Below, one piece after another: positions 1 through 8,980 of a stretch of 64,000 nucleotides of DNA. The translations under genes and the position numbers were made by a program. Below the pieces are notes generated by a model. It was given only the letters and a program-made list of their open reading frames with translations. It ran no database searches and had not been told where the DNA came from. Position 1 is the first letter of the stretch; each line of letters opens with the position of its first letter. The stretch is from the NCBI GenBank assembly GCA_020161135.1, contig JAIUOB010000004.1:620001-684000 (forward strand), given 5' to 3'. Source of the stretch: Gemmatimonadota bacterium (GTDB lineage Bacteria > Gemmatimonadota > Gemmatimonadetes > Gemmatimonadales > Gemmatimonadaceae).

Positions 1-557
1 CGGCCGCCGCCCATGCCCGGGCCGCCGCCACCCATCTTGTCGCGCAGCATCTTCTGCACCTTCTCGGCGTGCTTGCCGAGCAATTCCTGGGCCTTCGCCT
101 GCTGCTCGGCGTCGAGCGTGCCCACGGCCGCCTTGGCGCCCGCGTCATGGCTGGCCCGGATATCGCGCACGACACCCATCATCGACTCGCGCGAGAGCGT
201 CACGCGCACCTCGTCCTCCGCGCTGGGCGCCACGCTGGGCTTCATCGCCTTCTTGAGCGAATCCACCATCGTGTAGCGCGCGGCATTGTCCGCCTGCAGC
301 TTGGCGTCCGCCGCCTGCAGCGCAGTGACCTGCGCGTCGGTGAGCTTGAGGTCCTTCTTCTTGTCGAGCAGCATCGCGAGGGGGCTCGCCTCGACGAAGT
401 CCTTGCCGGCAATGGTGGGCCCCTTCGGGATGTCCTTCGTCACCTCGTTCCAGTCGGCTTCCTTGGAGCCCCCCATCCCGCGTCCGCCGCCGCGCTGTGC
501 AGTGGCGACAAGGGGGGTGATTGCGAGAGCGAGGGCGATGATCGCAACGCGTGACAT
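1..557 (-). CDS. Spy/CpxP-like secreted protein, partial (3' end outside window)
   Basis: The reading frame opens at an ATG at 557 with an AGAGG five bases upstream, and runs off the left edge of the window with about 185 codons visible. The first 20 residues form a signal peptide (hydrophobic core IIALALAITPLV, cleavage probably after ATA). The mature part starts with a Gly/Arg-rich stretch, then has LTDAQVTAL (an LTxxQ motif) and a later LDAEQQAKAQELL helix, both typical of the helical Spy/CpxP periplasmic proteins that bind unfolded or outer-membrane proteins. The visible end is again Gly/Met-rich. I infer a periplasmic helical sensor or chaperone-like protein; the family match rests only on the repeated LTxxQ-type helices. 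It could equally be an uncharacterised Gemmatimonadota secreted protein. Confidence 0.7.
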   Translation of the reverse strand, partial: MSRVAIIALALAITPLVATAQRGGGRGMGGSKEADWNEVTKDIPKGPTIAGKDFVEASPLAMLLDKKKDLKLTDAQVTALQAADAKLQADNAARYTMVDSLKKAMKPSVAPSAEDEVRVTLSRESMMGVVRDIRASHDAGAKAAVGTLDAEQQAKAQELLGKHAEKVQKMLRDKMGGGGPGMGGG

Positions 558-628
558 GCGAACCTCTGGGCGAGCGGGGAGGTGGTGGAACTGGAGGGGA
601 GATCGCAGGGTCGAGCGGGGCGGGAAAT

Positions 629-1822
629 TCAGCGCGGCACGTGTACGGGTGCGTGTATCGGCGCGTGTACGTGCGCGAACAGATCCTTGCGTACCTCGGG
701 ATTGCTGATCTTCCAGAGGACGCCGTCGGTGAAGTAGTGATGGATGTTGATGAACATCAGGATGAGGATGGGCGCGGCACGCGCCGGCTCCTCGCCGAAG
801 ATGTTGCCGATGACGCCCATGAGGGAGTTGGGCACCACCTGCGAGACAACCACGCTCACGGCCAGCAGCAGCACCCCGTACAGCACCATGTGGCGCAGGG
901 CGCCCGCGTGTGTCGGGTGTGCCGCGCCTACGTCCCCCTCGCGCGTCGCGCGCGCGGCGCGGTTGAACTCCACGCGCACCGGGAAGGACAGGTACTGAAT
1001 GGAGTGCGCGATCTGCACCCAGAAGATGGCCTTGGGGTCGCGCGCCATGACCGCATACCACACGAAGATCGCGAGCCATGCCGTGACCGAGAGCAGCGGC
1101 GGCCGCCGCCCCGTGCGGCGCGCCTGACGCGCGATGCCGATCGCGCCCAGCGCGAACGCCACCACGGTAGCCGCGCTCATCAGGCGATAGAGCAGCTCGA
1201 CGCGCGACGGGTCGCGGAGCTGCGTGTACAGGAACCAGGCGAGGTGCCACGCCAGCAGGATGCGCAGGCTGGTGCGCACGAGGCGCCGTTCGGTGGCGTC
1301 GAAACTGGTGCCGTCGAGGTAGGCGAACGACGCCATCATGCCCCACACCTGGCCCGTGTAGTGCCACGCGAGATACACACTCGCGATGGTCACGAGCCCA
1401 ATGCCGAGCACCTGCGTGTAGTCCACCATGACAATGGCGGCCACGAGATAGGCAAGCAGCAGCAGCGGGACGCCAAGGGACGCCCACTTGTGCGCGAGGA
1501 TCGTCTCGCGACTGCGATACACGAGGCGATAGGACGCCATGAAGTGCGGCATGTTGATCGCCGTCGCGACCCACGCCTGCGCACCGGCACCGATGAGCAC
1601 GAGATCGGTGCGCCCGGTGAGCAGCAGCGGCACCATGACGAGCATGGACAGCCCGCCCACGGCGAGCCAGTCCACGACGGGACTGATCATGCTGCCGCGG
1701 ACTGACGCCTGATCGCGCACGCGCACAGCGTCAGGGGCTGCTGGGGACTCACGAGCCGTCTCGCGCGGGCGGGCGCGCGCCGCCGGCGCCGGTGAAGAAA
1801 GCGACTGTCGTTTACGCGCCAT
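629..1822 (-). CDS. Polytopic membrane protein with conserved-looking histidines
   Basis: 397 residues with a basic, Ala/Arg/Pro-rich cytoplasmic N-terminus (about residues 1-45) followed by roughly eight or nine hydrophobic segments. Histidines sit inside or at the ends of several segments: MPHF, LAWHYTG, LAWHLAW, AHSIQYL and INIHHYFTDG. Histidines placed this way are found in membrane metal enzymes such as desaturase-like and Brp/Blh-like proteins, but I cannot place this protein in one of those families, so no function is assigned. The start is uncertain: an internal Met at about 1690 (MISPVVDW) would remove the low-complexity tail, and no clear ribosome binding site marks either start. 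It is transcribed away from a 17-bp hairpin at 1897-1934. Confidence 0.75.
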   Translation of the reverse strand: MARKRQSLSSPAPAARARPRETARESPAAPDAVRVRDQASVRGSMISPVVDWLAVGGLSMLVMVPLLLTGRTDLVLIGAGAQAWVATAINMPHFMASYRLVYRSRETILAHKWASLGVPLLLLAYLVAAIVMVDYTQVLGIGLVTIASVYLAWHYTGQVWGMMASFAYLDGTSFDATERRLVRTSLRILLAWHLAWFLYTQLRDPSRVELLYRLMSAATVVAFALGAIGIARQARRTGRRPPLLSVTAWLAIFVWYAVMARDPKAIFWVQIAHSIQYLSFPVRVEFNRAARATREGDVGAAHPTHAGALRHMVLYGVLLLAVSVVVSQVVPNSLMGVIGNIFGEEPARAAPILILMFINIHHYFTDGVLWKISNPEVRKDLFAHVHAPIHAPVHVPR

Positions 1823-1896
1823 GCGCGGGAATCAAGACCGCACGAAAGGCGGTGGCAAGACCGACCACGGTGCGGCAGTGGAGATCAGGGGCAATG

Positions 1897-1934
1897 CACA
1901 CAGGGGTCGCCGATTGCTCGGCGACCCCTGTGTG
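1897..1934. terminator. 17-bp perfect hairpin without U-tract
   Basis: Arms 1897-1913 and 1918-1934 pair without mismatch around a 4-base loop (TTGC). It lies just downstream of the minus-strand lipoprotein gene ending at 1971 and upstream of the membrane protein starting at 1822. No T-run follows on either strand, so it may terminate weakly, protect the mRNA end, or both. Confidence 0.55.
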
Positions 1935-1970
1935 TGACATGTCGTGTTCACGACGCGCCAGCGCGATGGA

Positions 1971-2846
1971 TCAGAAGCCGCGCGGCGGACGACGATCCCA
2001 CACGAACGTGCCCGCGGGCACCGCGAACGCCGCCGTCTGCGGCGTGCGCGCGCCTGCCGTGGAGCGCGGGAACACGATGAGCGAGATGGCCGACCCGGCC
2101 ACGGTGGTGCCCGGCGAAGAGCTGATATCCAGCTTGCCACCCGCACCCGCGCTCGACGAAGCCGCCGCACCGGGCAGCGCCGTGAGGTTGGCGAAGAGGT
2201 TGGTCGTCGTGCCCGCCGCCTTCACGTTGTACACGATGCTTCCCGGAGCGACCAGGACGTACGACGACGCGCTCAGCGCGGGCACGTTGGCCCACGTCGG
2301 CGCCGCCGGCTCCGTCTGGCCGCTGACGAACGCACGCACGTCGATGGGGCTCTCCGTGGCGTTGATGACACGGAGCGCAACCTGGGCGCCGGGATCGGCC
2401 ACGTTCTCTTCCCAGTTGGAGAGCTTGAGGGTGCCGGTGCGCCCCTGGCCCCACATGATGTACGTGTAGTTCTTGCCGGCCGAGAGGGCCGCCGTGCCGC
2501 TGAACACCTTCACCGACGCGATGCTCTGCAGCGTGTCGTCGAGGAAGACGGAGAAGGCACGCGACCCTTCACGCGCGCCCTTGTACTGGACGAGCGTCGA
2601 GGCGGTGATGCCACCCGAGGTGGTCGGGCCCGAGCGGAAGGTGTGACGGAAGTGGGCGTTGCTTTCGACCAGGTCGACGAAGCGGAAGTCGACGCCGAAG
2701 GCGCCTGACGTGTCGGGCGATGCGTTGATGAAGCGCACGCCGGCCGTGGGGATGTCTTCCGTCTTGATGACCTCGTCGGGACGGCAGGCGCTCAGCGTGG
2801 CGAGAGCCACCGCGGTCGCTGCCGTGAGACGAAGAATGCTGCGCAT
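1971..2846 (-). CDS. DUF4397-type lipoprotein
   Basis: The ATG at 2846 is preferred because GGAG lies upstream and it gives a clean lipoprotein signal (MRSILRLTAATAVALATLSAC, Cys21); the frame itself stays open to 2888. The protein is 291 aa. Two similar halves begin VRFINASPD (just after the signal) and LRVINATESP (mid-protein), the pattern of DUF4397, a beta-sandwich domain of secreted and surface lipoproteins in FCB bacteria. The expected location is the periplasmic or outer face of the outer membrane. It follows a smaller lipoprotein and the SusC/SusD pair on the same strand, with a 38-base gap to the gene upstream, so co-transcription is possible. The biochemical role is unknown. Confidence 0.8.
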   Translation of the reverse strand: MRSILRLTAATAVALATLSACRPDEVIKTEDIPTAGVRFINASPDTSGAFGVDFRFVDLVESNAHFRHTFRSGPTTSGGITASTLVQYKGAREGSRAFSVFLDDTLQSIASVKVFSGTAALSAGKNYTYIMWGQGRTGTLKLSNWEENVADPGAQVALRVINATESPIDVRAFVSGQTEPAAPTWANVPALSASSYVLVAPGSIVYNVKAAGTTTNLFANLTALPGAAASSSAGAGGKLDISSSPGTTVAGSAISLIVFPRSTAGARTPQTAAFAVPAGTFVWDRRPPRGF

Positions 2847-2884
2847 GAAAGGCTCCGTGGAGGGAATGACGTTGTGGGGCAGCA

Positions 2885-3349
2885 TCACGGCCGGGGAATA
2901 CGCACCGAGATCGCGGAATCAGAGGGGAGCTTCCCCTCGTCGCCCTGCAGAAGTCCTGCGAGTCCGCCCTTCGCCACGCCGACGATCACCGCAATGGTGG
3001 CCGCCGACACGATGGCTGTGCGACTCCGCGAGAACTTCTTTTCCGATACCAGTGCCACATGCTCCGACCGGATGCGAATGCGTTCTCCAGTCCAGACCTG
3101 CTGACCGCCTCGCAGCAGTTGTGTCGCCGTGACCGACAGGGTGTAGCTGGCGCTGTCACGCGCCGTCAAACGCCCTTCGATGCTCTCGATGGACGGGCCC
3201 ATTTGCGGCTCCAACACCGCACGTCCCTGATCGGTGACCGTGAGGACAACCACGTTCCCCAGTGGGACTGCGGTGCCGGCGACCGGGTGCGTTGCATAGC
3301 ACCCCGCCACCAGGCCCGCCATCGCGACGACTGCTGCTGCGCGCTTCAT
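2885..3349 (-). CDS. Small lipoprotein, unknown function
   Basis: 154 aa from the ATG at 3349; longer frames upstream overlap the SusD gene and are not needed. A lipobox LVAGC puts the lipidated Cys at residue 17. The mature part starts with a beta-rich stretch (GNVVVLTVTDQGRAVLEPQMG) and ends with a hydrophobic, small-residue segment (about 105-130, AATIAVIVGVAKGG) that could insert in a membrane or be a glycine-zipper-like patch. It lies 34 bases downstream of the SusD-like gene and 38 bases upstream of the DUF4397 lipoprotein, so it may be an accessory of that locus. No family is recognised. Confidence 0.75.
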   Translation of the reverse strand: MKRAAAVVAMAGLVAGCYATHPVAGTAVPLGNVVVLTVTDQGRAVLEPQMGPSIESIEGRLTARDSASYTLSVTATQLLRGGQQVWTGERIRIRSEHVALVSEKKFSRSRTAIVSAATIAVIVGVAKGGLAGLLQGDEGKLPSDSAISVRIPRP

Positions 3350-3383
3350 CGGTGTGCGATGCTGCGGCGACGGTGCGAGTGAC

Positions 3384-5078
3384 TCACCAGCCGTAGACGC
3401 TGACGGGGGCCGACGAGTTCGGCGCGTTGCCGACACCCGGGCCGGCGCCATAGATCGCCGACGACTGATACCCACGGGCCTGCAGGTCCTGGTACGGAAC
3501 CGCCCAGAACAGCGGCGTGTCCTTGGGCAGTTCGCCCCAGCCACGCCCATCGAGGAACCACGGCGAGTACGACGTGAACGCCGTCTCGATGCGCTTCTCG
3601 TACTTGAGCGCATCCCACAGCGTGCCGCACGCCACCGTGTTGAAGCTCGGGCCGACCGGCACCTTCGGCACGCAGGCGTTGCCGCCCGGCACCTGCTGCG
3701 TCGCCGTGATCGTCGTCGGAATCGCCGGCAGGCCGTTGCGCACGCGCGTGATGTTCACGAGCGTCGCCGCACCCGCCAGGTCACCCTTCCGGTAGCGCCC
3801 TTCGGCCTCGAGCATGTCGTTCTCGGCCTTGGTGAAGAAGATCGTGTTGCCGTTACGTGCGCTGCCGTCGCCCGAGATGTTCCAGGAGTAGAACCGGACG
3901 TGGTCGTAGTTCGACCAGCCGAAGCCGAGACCGACGTTCTGGTCGCCGCCGTTCGGACGGTTCACGAAGTAGCGCTTGCACACCTGGCTCGCACCCTGGC
4001 ACGAGGCGATGCCGAAGTCGGCCTGCTGCGCGGCACGATTCGACCCCTGCGGGAAACGGGTGTCGGGCGTGGCCATCGTGAACGACTGGCTGCCCGCGCC
4101 GCGATCGCCCACGGGCGTCCCGATCCACGCGGCGTAGCTGCCCGACGTGTCGGCCATGCCGATGAAGAACGGCGGCATCTGGTGCCACGTGCCGAACGAG
4201 TAGAACTGCTGGCGCCACGAGTTGGTCGGACCCGACACCGTGTTCGTGGTGATCAGGTGGTCGCTCGTGATGCCGTTCTGCGCGTCCGCGATGATCGCGT
4301 CCCAGTCGAGCGCCGCGCGCTCGGCCTGCGTGCGCGCCGAGTAGGCACGGATGCGGGCGCGATAGCTGCGGATGAGCTTCACGAACTCGACCTTGGTGAA
4401 CGACGTCGGCGACGGCAGCCACGCGTTCGGAATCGGGAACCCTTCCGCGCCGGCCGCGTTGGCGTTGGTCGCGTCGATGGCGCGCTGGAAGGCGGCCGCC
4501 GACGAGTCGATCGCCGCCTTGTAGCCGATCAGCACACCGGGGTCTTCCGCCCCCTGCCCTTCCGACACCACCGACACCGAGTCGTACATCAGCGCGGCGT
4601 AACCGATGGACATGCCACGCAGGAACTCCGCGAAGGCGCGGGCGCGCTGGTTGCGCGCGTCCGTGCCCAGGGTGAGGCCGCCCTTCATCTGCGTCAGGAA
4701 GCTCGACGCGACGCGGTTGACCTCACCCATGAAGTTGTACAGGCGCACCTGCTCGCCCTGCTGCGTGTTGCCCGGATTGTTGCTGTTGAACGCGCCCGAG
4801 AACGGCGCGCGGGCGTTCATGCCGCTGTTCGCCAGCGAGGAGTAGTTCATGAGGGACATGACGCTGGTCATGCCCTGCAGGTCGGTCGTGCTGCCGTACA
4901 CGCCGGACGACCAGCGCTTGTAGTACGTGCCCAGCAGCGCCTCGGCGTCGTTCGGCGTGCCGAGCACGCGCGCCGTTTCACCCGAGTTGGGGTTGGTGAC
5001 CTTCAGCGATTCGTCGCATCCGGCCAAGCCAACCATGGTGGCCGCGAGCGCGGCCACCCGGAGGAATGTGCGATTCAT
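3384..5078 (-). CDS. susD: SusD/RagB-family nutrient-binding outer-membrane lipoprotein
   Basis: 564 aa with lipobox LAGC (Cys21). SusD-like lipoproteins form the lid over a SusC TonB-dependent barrel and capture glycans, peptides or other large nutrients at the cell surface. Family-type features are the N-terminal helical part (NDAEALLGTYYKRW), the central region with aromatic and Asn-rich loops, and the C-terminal segment ALKYEKRIETAF ... WFLDGRGWGELPK, which matches the conserved SusD/RagB region. The gene starts 12 bases after the SusC stop, so the two are surely co-transcribed. No glycoside hydrolase, sulfatase or anti-sigma gene adjoins, so this is not a full polysaccharide utilisation locus and the substrate cannot be read from context. 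Confidence 0.92.
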   Translation of the reverse strand: MNRTFLRVAALAATMVGLAGCDESLKVTNPNSGETARVLGTPNDAEALLGTYYKRWSSGVYGSTTDLQGMTSVMSLMNYSSLANSGMNARAPFSGAFNSNNPGNTQQGEQVRLYNFMGEVNRVASSFLTQMKGGLTLGTDARNQRARAFAEFLRGMSIGYAALMYDSVSVVSEGQGAEDPGVLIGYKAAIDSSAAAFQRAIDATNANAAGAEGFPIPNAWLPSPTSFTKVEFVKLIRSYRARIRAYSARTQAERAALDWDAIIADAQNGITSDHLITTNTVSGPTNSWRQQFYSFGTWHQMPPFFIGMADTSGSYAAWIGTPVGDRGAGSQSFTMATPDTRFPQGSNRAAQQADFGIASCQGASQVCKRYFVNRPNGGDQNVGLGFGWSNYDHVRFYSWNISGDGSARNGNTIFFTKAENDMLEAEGRYRKGDLAGAATLVNITRVRNGLPAIPTTITATQQVPGGNACVPKVPVGPSFNTVACGTLWDALKYEKRIETAFTSYSPWFLDGRGWGELPKDTPLFWAVPYQDLQARGYQSSAIYGAGPGVGNAPNSSAPVSVYGW

Positions 5079-5090
5079 GTAGGCCCGGTC

Positions 5091-8000
5091 CTAGAAGCGC
5101 GTGGAGATGGTGAACGTGTACGTGCGGAGCGTCGGGAAGTCGAACGCGTCCACCTGGTTGATGAGGCCCGAGCCACCCTGACCGCCGCTCACGCCCAGTT
5201 CCGGGTCGTAGCCCGAGTACTTGGTGAACGTGAAGATGTTGCGGCCGATGAGCTGCAGGGTCACGTCGTTGATCGCGCCCACCTTGCCGAGCTGGTAGGT
5301 GAGGGCCATCTCGCGGATCTTGGCGTACGAGCCGCTCTCGGTGTTGTAGTTGTTCGGATTGAGCAGGTCGTAGAAGCCACCGGTGCCGGCGCCTTCCGGA
5401 CCACCCACACGCCAGCCGTAGCCGAGCGGCTTGGCCGTGGCGACGGTGCGGCTGCCCATGTCGAAGTAGCCCGACGCGAAGTCGAGGAGGCCCCAGCCCT
5501 CACCCTGGTTCTGGATGTAGTGGCCGATGGTGCCGTCGACGAGCGCGTACAGCGACAGCTTCTTGTACGTGATCGTGTTGTTGAGCGCGAAGCGGAACGA
5601 CGGGAGCGTGTTGCCGATGATGTGGTTGGCGCCCACGCCCTCGCCCTTCTCGCCCTTCAGCGGCCGGTCGACGATCGGGTGGCCGAAGTTGAGCGGGTAG
5701 TTCCACGGCGACTGCGCCGCCGGGAGCTTCGTCTGCCACAGGTTCTTCGTGATGCCGTCGGTGTAGCTGTTGCCTTCACCGGTCCACACCACCCACCCCT
5801 TGTCGTCCACCTGGTAGGCCTTGCCCGCGCCGCACTGGCTCTGCACCGAGGCCGGCAGGTCGCTGCAGCTCTTGTAGAACTTGCGGCCCCAGATGTTGCC
5901 GAAGCGGTTGACCACCGCGCCGTCCTGCTTGTCCGTGCGCGCCGTGTACAGGAACATCGAGCCGGTGCCCTGGCCCGTGCCGCCGCTCGTGAAGTACTCC
6001 GGCATGAACAGCTCGGTGATGTACGTGCGGTTGCGATCCCACGTACCACGCGCGTTCCACTGGAAGTCGCGGCCGGTGACGATCGGCATGTTGAGCGCGA
6101 CTTCGAACGTCTTGTTCTGCACCGTGCCGGCGTTCTGCCACTTGCTCGAGAAGCCGAGCGACGACGGCGTCGGGACGTTCAGGATCTGGTTCGTCGTGTT
6201 CGACTGCGCGTAGGTGAACTCGACACCGAACCGGCCGAAGAGCGTGAAGTCCGTGCCGAACTCGCTCTCACGCGTCGTCTCGGGCTTGAGTTGCGAGTTG
6301 CCGGCCTGACCCAGCGAGCAGCCCGACGCCGAGCAGGAGTACGTCTCGTACTGGGCCGTGAAGCCCGGCGAGTTGCCGGCCGAGCCGTTCGAGGCGCGCA
6401 CGCGCAGGTCGCTCACCTTCGGGAGGCTGAACCACGACTCCTCGGAGAGGCGCCACACGCCGGACACGCGACCGAACGAGGCGAACCGGTTGCCCTCGCC
6501 GAACAGCGACGAGCCGTCCGTGCGGAACGTGCCGTCGAGGATGTACTTGCCCTTGTAGTCGAAGTTCGTGCCGGCGATGAAACCGACGTTCTTGATGAGC
6601 TGGCTGCTCGAGCCGGTCGTGAAGTTCGTGGTCGTGTTGCTCAACGTGTACACATCCTTCACCACGAACTGCTGGCCGGACGTGTTGTTGTTGAAGTTGT
6701 AGTCCTTGTCGAACAGGCCGCGGAAATTGACCTTGCCGTTCAGGTCGCTCAGCAGCTGCTTGCGGAACGTGGCCGAGATGTAGGCATTCATCGACTCACG
6801 GTCGCCGTTGCTCACCTGCTGGTTGCCCAGGTTGGTGTTGGGGTTCGCCGTGAAGGTGCGGTACCCCTTCTGGACGTACGAGTTGGTCAGCGTGGTGCGG
6901 TTGTCGTACGAGTAGAGCGCCTCGAAGCTCGCCCAGGCCGCCGGGGTGTACGTGGCGTTGATGCTGCCCTGGAAGCGGTTGGTCGTGTTGTACGCGTTGA
7001 GCGTCTCCATGTCGTACAGGAACGTGCCGGCGCCGTTGCCGGTGCCGCGCAGACCGGCACCACCGCCGCGCACGAGCGCCCGGCCCAGGGTGTCGCGGGC
7101 GAGGTAGTCGGTGCCCGCCGGCGCGCCGCGCAGCAGCTGGCCGAAAATGCCGCCGTTCGACGAACCGCCCGAGCGGTTGTCGGTGCGCGACTTGTTGAAC
7201 AGCGAGCTCACCGAGATGGTGAGGTTCGGGCGCACGTCGTAGTCGAGGTTGACGCGGGCGCGACGCTGCTGCGAGCCGTCGAGCCCCTTCACCGCGCCGC
7301 CGTCGTCCGTGTAGTTGCCCGTGACGAAGTAGCGCACGTTGCCGACGCGACCATTCACGTCGACCGAGTTGATCATCACCGGGTTCTGCGTCGACGCCTG
7401 CGCGAAGCCGTCGTAGTACTGCCCCGGCCAGATGTTCGACTGGTACACGTTCAGCAGCTCACCGCCCGACGCGGCCGGCGAATTCCACTGCATCGACTGC
7501 GGCGTCCGGATGGTGTCCGCGTTCACGTTGTTGATGCGGAGGATCTCCTCCATCCACCCGGTCGACCGCGAGCAGGGCGACGTGGCGCCCGAGCCGGCGA
7601 TGCAGAAGCGCTTGCCCGTCTCGTCGAGCTGCAGGTGGTGATTCACCGGCGCGCCGAAGCGGAGCGAGTTCAGGTCGGAGATGCCGTACTCGCTGCGGGC
7701 ACCGACGCGCACTTCGTTGCGCGACGCGCCACGCTTGGTCTTGATCATGATGACGCCGTTGGCCGCCTGCGCGCCGTACAGCGACGCACCGGCCGCGCCC
7801 TTCACGACCTCGACCGACTCGATGTCCAGGCCACCGATCTCGTTGAGGCTCTGATTCCGGAGAATCGTGCCGTCGACGATGATGAGCGGGCCCGTGCTGC
7901 GGCCGCTCGCGTTGAGCGACGTCGGGCCGCGGAGCAGGATTTCCGGCGAGCTGCCCGGACGGCCGCCCGTCTGCGCGATACGCATGCCGGCCACCTTGCC

Positions 8001-8480
8001 CTGCAGCGCCGTCACCGGGTTGAGCGCGGGCACCGGGATGTCCTCGGCCGTCACACGGCCGACCGCGAAGGCCACCTTGCTGCGCTCGGTGCCCTCGATG
8101 GAGCCGGACACGACCACCTCGCTGAGGCGGTTCACGTCACGCTCGAGCGTGAAATTCTTCGACTGGTTGCCCGGCGTCAGCGTGACCGCCTGGAACGTCG
8201 GCTTGTAGCCGACCGCGCGGACGCGGAGGTTGACACTCTGACCGGACACGCGCGCGGCAGGCACCGTGATGGTGAACTGCCCCTGCGCATTGGTCGGCAC
8301 CGAGATGACCAGCTCGGTGATGTACACGTTCGCGAACTCGAGGGGCTGGCCGGCTTCGCCGGTGACCCGTCCGCTGATCACGGCGTTCGCCTGTGCGCGG
8401 GCGTTGGGCGCCACCAACAGCACGCCCATCAGGGCGCCAGCGACCACGCGCGCGAAACGGGTGAAGGACTTGGGCAACAT
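5091..8480 (-). CDS. susC: SusC/RagA-family TonB-linked outer-membrane receptor
   Basis: 1129 aa from ATG 8480, chosen over the frame's earlier Met because GGGAG lies just upstream and a signal peptide (VVAGALMGVLLVAPNARAQA) follows directly. Domains in order: signal; CarboxypepD_reg-like domain (about 30-115, ISGRVTGEAGQPLEFANV); plug with the SusC signature KGAAGASLYGAQAANG (about 235-250); then a large beta-barrel ending in an aromatic-rich strand, TYTFTISTRF. With the SusD-like lipoprotein next to it, it imports a large nutrient across the outer membrane using TonB energy. Length is normal for SusC proteins. A hybrid or anti-sigma partner was not found next to it. Confidence 0.95.
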   Translation of the reverse strand: MLPKSFTRFARVVAGALMGVLLVAPNARAQANAVISGRVTGEAGQPLEFANVYITELVISVPTNAQGQFTITVPAARVSGQSVNLRVRAVGYKPTFQAVTLTPGNQSKNFTLERDVNRLSEVVVSGSIEGTERSKVAFAVGRVTAEDIPVPALNPVTALQGKVAGMRIAQTGGRPGSSPEILLRGPTSLNASGRSTGPLIIVDGTILRNQSLNEIGGLDIESVEVVKGAAGASLYGAQAANGVIMIKTKRGASRNEVRVGARSEYGISDLNSLRFGAPVNHHLQLDETGKRFCIAGSGATSPCSRSTGWMEEILRINNVNADTIRTPQSMQWNSPAASGGELLNVYQSNIWPGQYYDGFAQASTQNPVMINSVDVNGRVGNVRYFVTGNYTDDGGAVKGLDGSQQRRARVNLDYDVRPNLTISVSSLFNKSRTDNRSGGSSNGGIFGQLLRGAPAGTDYLARDTLGRALVRGGGAGLRGTGNGAGTFLYDMETLNAYNTTNRFQGSINATYTPAAWASFEALYSYDNRTTLTNSYVQKGYRTFTANPNTNLGNQQVSNGDRESMNAYISATFRKQLLSDLNGKVNFRGLFDKDYNFNNNTSGQQFVVKDVYTLSNTTTNFTTGSSSQLIKNVGFIAGTNFDYKGKYILDGTFRTDGSSLFGEGNRFASFGRVSGVWRLSEESWFSLPKVSDLRVRASNGSAGNSPGFTAQYETYSCSASGCSLGQAGNSQLKPETTRESEFGTDFTLFGRFGVEFTYAQSNTTNQILNVPTPSSLGFSSKWQNAGTVQNKTFEVALNMPIVTGRDFQWNARGTWDRNRTYITELFMPEYFTSGGTGQGTGSMFLYTARTDKQDGAVVNRFGNIWGRKFYKSCSDLPASVQSQCGAGKAYQVDDKGWVVWTGEGNSYTDGITKNLWQTKLPAAQSPWNYPLNFGHPIVDRPLKGEKGEGVGANHIIGNTLPSFRFALNNTITYKKLSLYALVDGTIGHYIQNQGEGWGLLDFASGYFDMGSRTVATAKPLGYGWRVGGPEGAGTGGFYDLLNPNNYNTESGSYAKIREMALTYQLGKVGAINDVTLQLIGRNIFTFTKYSGYDPELGVSGGQGGSGLINQVDAFDFPTLRTYTFTISTRF

Positions 8481-8980
8481 CGCTCTCCCAGGGTGAAAGA
8501 CAGGGACCTGCAGGACCTGCTGATGACTGCGCTGTCTATCGGAAAACCGAGGCGGGCAGAGCACCCGGAGTGGCGACCGCTCGCGATTCGGCGCGCGCGA
8601 TCACTCCGACTGCTCCACCCACGATCGGGCTAAGCGAGGTACTGCCCTTGATGAACCGCACCAGTACGAACCGCCCGCGCCACGAGGTCTGGGACCAGTG
8701 GACAGGCTGCCGAGCACAAGCGACCAAGGCTACCGCGCGTGCCGGACCTTGGCAAGATGGGACAGGATGAACTCAACCCTTGCACGCCGCTCGCCACACG
8801 GGACAAACCGCGTGCACCGTTGACCTCCCTGCGTCCAACAGTGCGTCGGCGGTGCGCGTCACCGACGGGACACAGAAAAACGCGCCGTGACGGATCACGA
8901 CGCGTTCGTCCCTTCCCTGCAGTTCGGCCCATCCATCCGGGTGGATGAAATCTGTTACACGAGCTGTTTCACGCGCGCGG
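8481..8980. other. 500-base gap: susC leader region and a terminator
   Basis: No convincing gene. A minus-strand terminator at 8876-8904 belongs to the upstream outer-membrane gene. Just before susC the leader holds an 8-base direct repeat, GGACCTGC on the plus strand, at 8504-8511 and 8513-8520. The susC promoter should be here, but I could not pick a good -35/-10 pair. Short open frames in the gap have no signal, domain or ribosome binding site. Confidence 0.6.
8876..8904 (-). terminator. Rho-independent terminator
   Basis: Stem arms 8881-8890 and 8895-8904 pair with one mismatch around CGGA, followed on the minus strand by TTTTT (8880-8876). It lies 77 bases after the stop of the minus-strand gene 8981-9700 and is well placed to end that transcript before the SusC locus. 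Confidence 0.8.

Noticed and set aside
1897..1934. Part of a CRISPR array or inverted-repeat element
   Set aside because: A single hairpin with no repeats spaced at regular intervals and no cas genes in the window.
3354..8633. A 1759-codon stop-free plus-strand frame
   Set aside because: It lies antisense to the SusD and SusC genes and translates into Arg/Ala/His-rich low-complexity sequence. High GC in third positions removes stops from one antisense frame, so it is a shadow.
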